Source: Paludibacteraceae bacterium (GTDB lineage Bacteria > Bacteroidota > Bacteroidia > Bacteroidales > Paludibacteraceae). From it: a DNA stretch of 57,982 bases. Positions 52,013 through 57,982 of the stretch are shown piece by piece. Below the pieces are notes generated by a model. That model did not search any database. It was not told the DNA's origin and worked only from the letters and a program-made list of their open reading frames with translations. Location of the stretch: the NCBI GenBank assembly GCA_017391525.1, contig JAFOYE010000017.1:1-57982 (forward strand), given 5' to 3'. The position numbers were made by a program, and so were the translations under genes. Within the stretch, counting starts at the first letter, position 1, and every line of letters starts with the position of its first letter.

Positions 52013-52843
52013 ATGAGAACAAATTTTGATCAACTTCTCGAGGCTGGCTGCCACTTTGGCCACCTCAAACGTAAATGGAACCCAGCTATGGCTCCTTACA
52101 TCTACATGGAGCGTAACGGTATCCACATCATCGACCTCAACAAAACCGTAGTTAAAATCGACGAGGCTGCTGAGGCATTGAAAGCTATCGCTAAATCTGG
52201 TCGCAAGATCCTCTTCGTTTCTACCAAGAAACAAGGTCAAGAGGTTGTTGCTACTAAGGCTCAAGAGATCAACATGCCTTACATCACCGAGCGTTGGGCT
52301 GGTGGTATGTTGACTAACTTCCCTACTATCCGTAAGGCAGTTAAGAAAATGTCAACTATCGACAAAATGATGGCTGATGGTACTTTCAACAACATCTCTA
52401 AACGCGAGAAACTCCAAATCACTCGTCAACGTGAGAAACTCGAGAAGAACCTCGGTTCTATCGCTGACCTCACCCGTCTTCCTAGCGCAGTATTCGTAGT
52501 TGACGTAATGAAAGAGCACATCGCTGTAGCTGAGGCTAACCGTTTGGGTATTCCAGTGTTCGGTATCGTTGATACTAACTCTAACCCTAACAACATCGAT
52601 TTCGTAATCCCAGCTAACGATGACGCTACCAAGTCTATCGAGGTTATCCTTTCTGCTGTATGCGCAGCTATCCAAGAGGGTCTCGAGGAGCGCAAGGTAG
52701 AGAAAGCTGACGAAGAGGCAGCTGCAGCACAAACTGCAACTGAGGCTCCAGCTCCAAAAGAGCGTCGTCAACGCGTTCGCAAAGCTGCTCCTAAAGCAGA
52801 GGCTGAGAAAGTAGCAACTGTTGAGGCACCAGCAGCTGAATAA
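52013..52843 (+). CDS. rpsB: 30S ribosomal protein S2
   Basis: S2 (276 residues) joins late in small-subunit assembly and binds S1. Seen: LLEAGCHFGHLKRKWNP at the N-terminus, YIYMERNGIHIIDLNKT, RWAGGMLTNF, LPSAVFVVDVMKE and EANRLGIPVFGIVDTNSNP. A C-terminal extension of about 45 residues rich in A, E, K and P (from about 232) is common in Bacteroidetes. tsf follows after 36 bases. Confidence 0.98.
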   Translation: MRTNFDQLLEAGCHFGHLKRKWNPAMAPYIYMERNGIHIIDLNKTVVKIDEAAEALKAIAKSGRKILFVSTKKQGQEVVATKAQEINMPYITERWAGGMLTNFPTIRKAVKKMSTIDKMMADGTFNNISKREKLQITRQREKLEKNLGSIADLTRLPSAVFVVDVMKEHIAVAEANRLGIPVFGIVDTNSNPNNIDFVIPANDDATKSIEVILSAVCAAIQEGLEERKVEKADEEAAAAQTATEAPAPKERRQRVRKAAPKAEAEKVATVEAPAAE

Positions 52844-52848
52844 ATATT

Positions 52849-52876
52849 AATTATTAATTGTTAATTATTAATTACA
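52849..52876 (+). repeat. Short tandem spacer before tsf
   Basis: TTAATTATTAATTG and TTAATTATTAATTA are near-identical 14-base units between rpsB and tsf. Confidence 0.65.
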
Positions 52877-52879
52877 ACA

Positions 52880-53869
52880 ATGGCTGTTACATTAGCAGAT
52901 ATCAAAAAATTGCGCGACATCACTGGCGCAGGTATGATGGACGTAAAGAAAGCTCTCGAGGAGGCTAACGGCGACTTCGAGGTAGCTAAGGACTTGCTCC
53001 GTAAGCGTGGTCAAGCTATCGCTGCAAAGCGTAGCGAGCGCGAGGCTTCTGAAGGTTGCGTTTTGGCTAAAGCTGAGAATGGCTTTGGTGCAATCGTAGG
53101 CGTGAAGTGCGAGACCGACTTCGTAGCTAAGAACGAAGATTACGTTAATATGGTTAAGGCTATCCTTGAGGTGGCTATGACCGAGAAACCAGCTGACCTT
53201 GAGGCGCTTAAGGCTTGCAAACTTGGCGACTTTACTGTTGCAGACGCTGTAACCGAGCGCTCTGGTGTTACTGGTGAGAAAATGGAACTCAGTGACTACG
53301 CTTTCCTCGTAGCTCCTAAGGTAGATGCTTACAACCACCTTGGCAACAAGCTAAGCGCACTCGTAGCTGCTGACGCTGAGGATGCTAACGCTGAGATCCT
53401 ACACGGTATCTCTATGCAAGTGGCTTCTATGTCTCCAATCGCTTTGGATGCTGACCACGTTGCACAAGAGGTGAAAGATCGTGAGCTTTCTGTAGCTATC
53501 GAGAAAACCAAACAAGATGAGATCAACAAAGCAGTTGAGCAAGCTGTTCGCAAAGCAGGTATCAACCCAGCTCACGTAGATAGCGATGATCACATCGAGT
53601 CTAACACTGCTAAGGGTTGGTTGACCCCAGAGCAAGCTGAGACAGCACGCCAAATCCGTGCTACTGTTCCTGCTGAGGCAGAGGCTAACATCAACATGAA
53701 GAAAGTGGAGATGATTGCACAAGGTCGTCTTGGCAAGTTCTTGAAAGAGAGCACATTGGTAGAGCAACAATACATCATGAGCGAGAGCAAAGAGCTCGTG
53801 AAGGACGTTTTGAAGAAGAACAACGTTAACGTAATCGACTTCAAGCGCGTAACCCTCAACCAAGAGTAA
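52880..53869 (+). CDS. tsf: Translation elongation factor Ts
   Basis: EF-Ts (329 residues) is the nucleotide-exchange factor for EF-Tu. The UBA-like N-terminal domain (ADIKKLRDITGAGMMDVKKA) and the core motif with the essential ETDFVAKNEDY are present; the rest forms the two-subdomain core. It is longer than the E. coli protein (283) because of an insertion around 190-270, usual in this phylum. A terminator follows. Confidence 0.98.
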   Translation: MAVTLADIKKLRDITGAGMMDVKKALEEANGDFEVAKDLLRKRGQAIAAKRSEREASEGCVLAKAENGFGAIVGVKCETDFVAKNEDYVNMVKAILEVAMTEKPADLEALKACKLGDFTVADAVTERSGVTGEKMELSDYAFLVAPKVDAYNHLGNKLSALVAADAEDANAEILHGISMQVASMSPIALDADHVAQEVKDRELSVAIEKTKQDEINKAVEQAVRKAGINPAHVDSDDHIESNTAKGWLTPEQAETARQIRATVPAEAEANINMKKVEMIAQGRLGKFLKESTLVEQQYIMSESKELVKDVLKKNNVNVIDFKRVTLNQE

Positions 53870-53880
53870 TAAAACTGATC

Positions 53881-53913
53881 AAACAGCCCTCCGCGCAAAC
53901 GGGGGGCTGTTTT
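53881..53913 (+). terminator. Terminator after tsf
   Basis: AAACAGCCC and GGGCTGTTT form a 9-bp stem extended by TCC/GGG pairs, ending in TTTT. It closes the ribosomal unit. Confidence 0.88.
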
Positions 53914-53937
53914 CTATATAATTGATCCAGATTAACG

Positions 53938-53964
53938 GACTCCCGATTCCCGACTCCCGAATCT
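53938..53964 (+). repeat. CCCGA(T/C)T spacer repeats
   Basis: GACTCCCGATTCCCGACTCC and CGAATC: three to four 7-8 base units of TCCCGAn, 15 bases before the next start. Confidence 0.6.
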
Positions 53965-53978
53965 AAAAATATAATACT

Positions 53979-55226
53979 ATGTCACAAGAAACTATCACCC
54001 CTGCTCCTGCTAAAAAACGCCTCCTCTCTTTGGACGTTTTGCGTGGTATCACCATCGCAGGCATGATCCTTGTTAATAATCCTGGTAATTGGTCACATAT
54101 CTATGCACCTCTCCGCCATGCGGCGTGGAATGGTTGCACACCTACTGACCTCGTTTTCCCTTTCTTCGTTTTCTGTATGGGAATGGCGATGTATATCAGC
54201 CATAGAAAGTCAAACTTCGAATTGAATTGGGCAACAGCACGTAAGATCACTGTGCGTGGTTTATTGATTATTTTGATAGGCTGGGCGCTTAGTTGGTATG
54301 GAAAAACTCTCGGACAACTAATTGATGGTCAAGATTTTATAACTGCGATTTGGACATATCCTTCAGCCACATTACGATATTTAGGTGTTTTCCCTCGTCT
54401 GGGTTTAATTAGTATATGTGGCGGATTATTGCTGCTGATATTCAAACCTAAGCGGATATTATGGGTATCTGCTACTTTGATGTTGATATACTGCATTTTA
54501 CAAACAGTAACCAATAGTTTTGAATTGAGTTCTGAAAATATGGTAGCTGCAGTTGATATCAAATTATTTGGTCGTGAGCATATATACAATGGTCTAAAAA
54601 ATGCAGCAAATGAAAAAGTATTATTTGATCCAGAAGGACTCTTATCTACTGTTCCTTGTATCGCACATGTGTTGATAGGCGCATGGATAGGACATCTCAT
54701 CATGAATGTGAAAGATAATTGGGGCAAAGTTACCCGCCTTCTCCTTGCGGGAGCGGTGATGATGCTTGTTGGTTTCTTGCTCAATTATGCGTACCCTATC
54801 AACAAAAGCATGTGGTCTGCAAGTTATGTCCTCGTCACCTGCGGTTTGGCTAGCTCTCTGCTCGCTATCCTGACATGGGTGTTGGATATCCGTTTGCCAG
54901 AGCGCAACGAGAAAGAGGCTACTACCAAGTGCGAGATAGCTACCAAGAAAGTGGCAAACAACTGGTATAAGTTCTTCGAATGTTTTGGTGTTAACCCATT
55001 ATTTATCTTTTGTTTGAGTTCTTGGTTTGTAATTACTCTTAGTAAAATTAAATTTGAATACCAAGGGGAACATTATAATAATCCTTGGGAGTTTTGGTAT
55101 CAAGAGTGTATGCAACCATTATTTGGCGATAATGGTGGCTCTTTGGCATGTGCACTTAGTCTAGTGCTATTGATGTGGGCTATTGGTCTGGTTCTCTACC
55201 GCAAGAAGATTTATATTAAGCTATAA
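53979..55226 (+). CDS. DUF5009 / HGSNAT-like membrane acyltransferase family protein
   Basis: A 415-residue inner-membrane protein with about ten helices. The N-terminal pattern RLLSLDVLRGITIAGMILVN and NNPGNWSHIYAPLRHAAWNG, then TDLVFPFFVFCMGMAMYIS, is typical of the DUF5009 group related to heparan-alpha-glucosaminide N-acetyltransferase. Such proteins are thought to acetylate sugars at the membrane using acetyl-CoA; the histidine in LRHAAW is a conserved candidate. The substrate is unknown. It may be monocistronic: a terminator lies upstream, and ribF starts 109 bases later. Confidence 0.88.
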   Translation: MSQETITPAPAKKRLLSLDVLRGITIAGMILVNNPGNWSHIYAPLRHAAWNGCTPTDLVFPFFVFCMGMAMYISHRKSNFELNWATARKITVRGLLIILIGWALSWYGKTLGQLIDGQDFITAIWTYPSATLRYLGVFPRLGLISICGGLLLLIFKPKRILWVSATLMLIYCILQTVTNSFELSSENMVAAVDIKLFGREHIYNGLKNAANEKVLFDPEGLLSTVPCIAHVLIGAWIGHLIMNVKDNWGKVTRLLLAGAVMMLVGFLLNYAYPINKSMWSASYVLVTCGLASSLLAILTWVLDIRLPERNEKEATTKCEIATKKVANNWYKFFECFGVNPLFIFCLSSWFVITLSKIKFEYQGEHYNNPWEFWYQECMQPLFGDNGGSLACALSLVLLMWAIGLVLYRKKIYIKL

Positions 55227-55335
55227 ATTTCAAGTAACAAATAATTTTTGTAGCGTAATAATCAGTGATAATCAGTGTTATCAGTGGGAAATATGATAAT
55301 TGAGACTTCTCGAGCGTAGCGAGTAGGAGTTAGTT

Positions 55336-56256
55336 ATGTCTAAAATTGCAACTATAGGATTTTTCGACGGTGTCCATCGCGGACACCGTTTCCTGTTCGC
55401 TCAATTGCACGAGCATGCCAAGCACCATCAGCTTACCCCTGCAATCTATACTTTTGACCGCCATCCCAAGGAACTGCTGGCGGGTCAAGCCCCTGCTATG
55501 CTGACCACGCACGACGAACGAAAATCCTTGCTTCAGAACTACGGCGAAGTACATTTCTTGGATTTTTCTTCGGTGCAACACCTTACTGCAGAGCAGTTTA
55601 TGCGCCACTTGCACGATGAGCAAGATGTCGCCGCTTTACTCATCGGTTATGACCATCACTTCGGTTCAGATCGTTTGAAAGGCTTTGCGGAGTATGAAAA
55701 AATTGCCCGTAAGATAGGTATGCATGTGGAGCGCGCATATGAGTGCCTAGTGGATGGTATTCCTGTAAGTTCTTCTCGTATCCGCAAACTCATGGCTGCA
55801 GCACAGATTGACCAAGTCAATCGTCTTTTAGGCTATACCTATGGTGTTTCAGGTGTGGTGGAACATGGCAATGCCATAGGCGCTAAGCTCGGTTTTCCGA
55901 CAGCGAATATCCGCCTCAATTCTGCCAAGCAACTCCCTGCTAGCGGTGTCTATGCAGTTGAAGTACATCTTCAAGCGCAGCAATCTTCGAGCAATGCGAT
56001 CTTCGAGCGTAGCGATCTTCAAGGCGTTCCACGCCGATCTACTCCCTACAAGGGTGTCGCGAATATCGGTACCAACCCAACCGTAGGCAATGACCATCTA
56101 TCTTTAGAGGTGCATTTGCTGGATTTTCAAGGTGACTTGTATGGCCAATCGCTTTCAATCTCTTTCCTACATTTCCTCCGTGAAGAAAAGAAGTTCGCCT
56201 CTCTTGACGAACTAAAAAAACAAATTACAGAGGATATCCGAGAGGCAATTCGCTAA
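55336..56256 (+). CDS. ribF: Bifunctional riboflavin kinase / FAD synthetase
   Basis: RibF (306 residues) turns riboflavin into FMN and then FAD. The N-terminal nucleotidyltransferase domain has IGFFDGVHRGHRFLF, TFDRHPKE and LLIGYDHHFGSDR plus VSSSRIR; the C-terminal kinase domain has GVVEHGNAIGAKLGFPTANI and YKGVANIGTNPTVG. Odd: residues about 214-236 (between VHL and PYKG) are an extra segment encoded by repeat-like DNA (16-base units, 55983-56040) at a place where other RibF proteins have only a few residues. Confidence 0.95.
   Translation: MSKIATIGFFDGVHRGHRFLFAQLHEHAKHHQLTPAIYTFDRHPKELLAGQAPAMLTTHDERKSLLQNYGEVHFLDFSSVQHLTAEQFMRHLHDEQDVAALLIGYDHHFGSDRLKGFAEYEKIARKIGMHVERAYECLVDGIPVSSSRIRKLMAAAQIDQVNRLLGYTYGVSGVVEHGNAIGAKLGFPTANIRLNSAKQLPASGVYAVEVHLQAQQSSSNAIFERSDLQGVPRRSTPYKGVANIGTNPTVGNDHLSLEVHLLDFQGDLYGQSLSISFLHFLREEKKFASLDELKKQITEDIREAIR
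55983..56040 (+). repeat. Linker-hairpin repeats inside ribF
   Basis: Units begin with (A/G)ATCTTCGAGC or GATCTTCAAGG, each followed by a small hairpin-like part (GC-AAT-GC; GC-GTA-GC; GGCG-TTCCA-CGCC), ending with GATCT. This is the same linker plus variable stem design as the intergenic arrays, here in frame within the coding region. Confidence 0.6.
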
Positions 56257-56500
56257 AAAGTGCTGTTGATTAAGATTATCGTCATACCTAAACCCTACTC
56301 AGTAGCACAACGTTCACTAAATTCCCCATTGTATCCCCCTTTCTTACCCCTTTCTTACCCCTTACTTGCCACCTGTCTTCATAGGGACTTCATAGGAACT
56401 TCATAGGAACTTCATAGGGACTTCGCCGTATTATTACCGAAAGATCTCCGAGAGAATTAGGGCACATCGCCCGATATTTATCGGGTACTCCCTTGCCTAT
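56257..56500. other. Gene-free region with short repeats
   Basis: No gene seen. At 56381-56425 a 12-13 base unit (ACTTCATAGGGA / ACTTCATAGGA) is repeated about four times in tandem. Short stretches resemble 441-480 (AAAAAGTGCT, TTAAGATT, CCTAAACCCT) and 391-410 (TTACCGA-AGA-CTCCGAGAGA). Confidence 0.6.
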
Positions 56501-56578
56501 ATCCCATAGCCGCTTGCGGCGTCCTGTAGGCACAAGTGCCGTCCCATAGCCCTTCGGGCGTCCTGTGCGCTTGCGCAC
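56501..56578 (+). repeat. Four-unit linker-hairpin array
   Basis: Units of 19-20 bases: a linker (A/G)TCC(C/T)(A/G)TAG or GTCCTGT, then a hairpin. The four stems differ but each is self-complementary: CCGC-TT-GCGG, GGCAC-AA-GTGCC, GCCC-TTC-GGGC, GTGCGC-TT-GCGCAC. Inverted relatives follow valS (10722-10760). Confidence 0.75.
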
Positions 56579-56611
56579 TCGCCTTTACACTCTAAACTTT
56601 CAACTGAAAAA

Positions 56612-56643
56612 TTTGCACGATTGCAAATTTTTCTGTACCTTTG
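56612..56643 (+). promoter_or_regulatory. Promoter of the FISUMP gene
   Basis: TTTG (56612-56615), 20 bases, TACCTTTG (56636-56643), 35 bases before the start. Confidence 0.85.
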
Positions 56644-56678
56644 CAGGCATATTATAAACTGTATAAATAATCTCAACA

Positions 56679-57128
56679 ATGAAAAAACTATTCTCTTTAT
56701 GTTTGATTTGCCTTTTGGCAGTATCAGCAATGGCGCAAGATTATGTTGATTTAGGTCTACCTAGTGGTACACTATGGAAACGACAGAATGAGTCTGGTTT
56801 TTATACTTATGAAGAGGCTATTAATCGTTTTGGAAATAAGTTGCCAGAAAGGCATCATTTAGTTGAGTTGAAAGATGAATGTACTTGGATATGGATGGAG
56901 GACTACGGCTATAAAGTAGTAGGCCCCAATGGTAATTCTATCACGTTGCCTGCTGCGGGCTACCGCGATTGCGATGGCGATGTGAACGCCGTAGGTACGC
57001 GTGGCTTCTATAGGTCGTCCACTTCTTTCGGTTCAGACCTCGCGAGGCACCTCTACTTCGGTTTGGGTGAAGTCCGCATGTACACCGGCAATCGCTGCTA
57101 CGGGCTTTCCGTGCGTTTAGTCCAGTAA
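56679..57128 (+). CDS. Secreted FISUMP-type protein with C-type-lectin-like fold
   Basis: A 149-residue exported protein: signal peptide about 1-19 (ends AMA), then the FISUMP-type pattern YVDLGLPSGTLW, GFYTYEEAINRFGNKLP, LVELKDECTWIW, NGNSITLPAAGYRDCDG, RGFY-R-SST and CYGLSVRLVQ. It is short, a single domain. The fold class (C-type-lectin/sulfatase-modifying-like) binds ligands through a variable C-terminal half. DNA composition changes inside the gene: AT-rich to about 56920, then GC-rich to the stop. Many varied positions in the last 45 codons end in C or T, and a hairpin follows the stop; both would fit a diversity-generating retroelement target, but no reverse transcriptase or template repeat is in the window. 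Function unknown. Confidence 0.78.
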   Translation: MKKLFSLCLICLLAVSAMAQDYVDLGLPSGTLWKRQNESGFYTYEEAINRFGNKLPERHHLVELKDECTWIWMEDYGYKVVGPNGNSITLPAAGYRDCDGDVNAVGTRGFYRSSTSFGSDLARHLYFGLGEVRMYTGNRCYGLSVRLVQ

Positions 57129-57133
57129 TTTAT

Positions 57134-57169
57134 AAATTTTGCAAAACGCATTTGCGTTCAGCAAAATTT
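57134..57169 (+). other. Hairpin directly after the FISUMP stop codon
   Basis: Outer stem AAATTTTGC (57134-57142) / GCAAAATTT (57161-57169), inner stem AACGCA / TGCGTT. No T run follows, so it is a poor terminator. The rest of the gap to 57290 shows nothing recognisable. Confidence 0.7.
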
Positions 57170-57289
57170 GAAGGCATAATAGAGAAAAGTGAGAGTGTAT
57201 TGTCTTCAAGCGTGTGAGTGATCCGTGGGAGTAAGGCGTTAAGGCAACTAGGCTATAAAACGATTTTTTTGAAGAAAATATCTACTTTT

Positions 57290-57321
57290 CTTGTGTATCT
57301 CCCAAATTTTTTGTACCTTTG
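57290..57321 (+). promoter_or_regulatory. pnp promoter
   Basis: CTTG (57290-57293), 20 bases, TACCTTTG (57314-57321), followed by a leader of about 60 bases. Confidence 0.85.
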
Positions 57322-57386
57322 CAGCGACATTTTATGGTCTATAACTAATTGGATACAAACCGTATCCGCTAAAACACATTAAAAAG

Positions 57387-57982
57387 ATGAATATTGTAAA
57401 AAAGGAGATTATTCTTCCTGATGGGCGTGTGATCACGCTCGAGACTGGCAAGCTGGCTAAGCAAGCAGACGGCGCTGTAATGGCGACCCTCGGCAATACC
57501 ATGGTTCTTGCTACAGTTTGCTCCGCAAAGACTGCGGTTCCAGGTACGGACTTCATGCCGCTTACCGTTGAGTACAAAGAGAAATTTTCTGCAGCTGGTC
57601 GTTTCCCAGGCGGTTTTACTCGCCGCGAGGGTAAAGCATCTGATTACGAGATCCTTATCGCTCGTCTCATCGACCGTGCGTTGCGTCCTCTCTTCCCAAG
57701 CGATTATCACGCTGACACTTTCGTAAACGTAACTCTCTATTCTGCTGACGGCATCGATATGCCAGAGTCTATCGCAGGTTTGGCTGCTTCTGCAGCGCTT
57801 GCTTGCTCAGATATCCCATTCGAGGGTCCTATCTCTGAGGTTCGCGTAGCACGCGTGAATGGTGAGTTCGTAATCAACCCAACCTTCGAGCAATGCGAGA
57901 AAGCAGACATCGAGCTCGTTGTAGCTGCTACTCTCGACAACATCATGATGGTTGAGGGTGAGATGAAAGAAGTTAGCGAGGC
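57387..57982 (+). CDS. pnp: Polyribonucleotide nucleotidyltransferase, N-terminal part
   Basis: The frame opens at ATG 57387 and runs off the window; the first 198 residues are present. They match the first RNase PH domain of PNPase, the phosphorolytic 3'-to-5' exoribonuclease of RNA decay: [57 protein letters not shown], the FTRREG motif, and [15 protein letters not shown]. The second RNase PH, KH and S1 domains must lie beyond the end. Confidence 0.97.
   Translation, partial: MNIVKKEIILPDGRVITLETGKLAKQADGAVMATLGNTMVLATVCSAKTAVPGTDFMPLTVEYKEKFSAAGRFPGGFTRREGKASDYEILIARLIDRALRPLFPSDYHADTFVNVTLYSADGIDMPESIAGLAASAALACSDIPFEGPISEVRVARVNGEFVINPTFEQCEKADIELVVAATLDNIMMVEGEMKEVSE

Noticed and set aside
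56381..56425. Possible CRISPR or integron repeats
   Set aside because: Simple tandem units of 12-13 bases with no spacers and no integrase nearby.

Overview
The window looks like chromosomal DNA of a member of the order Bacteroidales (phylum Bacteroidota). The evidence is consistent. Promoters repeatedly show the Bacteroidetes layout of a TTG or TTTG box, exactly 20 bases, then TAnnTTTG (mostly TACCTTTG). The window also carries a complete aerotolerance (Bat) operon, a TonB receptor with a carboxypeptidase-regulatory-like N-terminus, a FISUMP-type secreted protein, and many best-recognised proteins of Bacteroidales type. I cannot name the genus.

Layout. 1-273 is the 3' end of a GAPDH gene. 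598-5709 is an accessory (defence-like) island: an MmeI-type fused restriction-methylation enzyme, a TIR/SEFIR-domain protein 9 bases downstream, and a DinD/Bro-N protein followed by a degenerate copy of part of itself. About 1 kb of gene-free, repeat-rich DNA follows (5710-6736). 6793-11047 holds thiL, valS and a chorismate mutase domain gene. 11142-19619 is an eight-gene MoxR/DUF58/BatABCDE operon, then panB. 20631-27184 is a TetR-regulated RND efflux operon ending in a PII-like gene. 27299-27644 holds tRNA-Asp and a small RNA. The minus strand then carries pepD and asparaginase, an orphan regulator with a defective receiver, and a long unit of glycosyltransferase, rpe, comEC, xseA and a ComEA-like gene. 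glyS (+) faces a TonB receptor (-). A secreted alpha-amylase and a carbohydrate-binding partner follow (41183-45579), then trmO, tRNA-Phe and trxB. The right end holds an outer-membrane protein, metK behind a probable SAM-II riboswitch, lspA, a DUF4296 lipoprotein, rplM-rpsI-rpsB-tsf, a DUF5009 membrane protein, ribF, the FISUMP protein and the start of pnp.

Themes. First, the island joins a single-chain restriction enzyme, whose middle/recognition region has a different base composition, to a TIR-type effector; it is the best candidate for an uncharacterised defence pair. Second, intergenic DNA is full of small modular repeats: conserved 8-10 base linkers separated by mini-hairpins whose stem sequence varies but stays self-complementary, plus 14-16 base tandem spacers. 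Related repeats also sit in frame inside valS (three copies) and ribF. Third, several RNA-level control elements are visible: a SAM-II-like aptamer plus terminator before metK, candidate leaders before rplM and rpsB, and a short promoter-to-terminator RNA near tRNA-Asp. Fourth, the last complete gene has features that would fit a diversity-generating retroelement target, although no reverse transcriptase is in the window.
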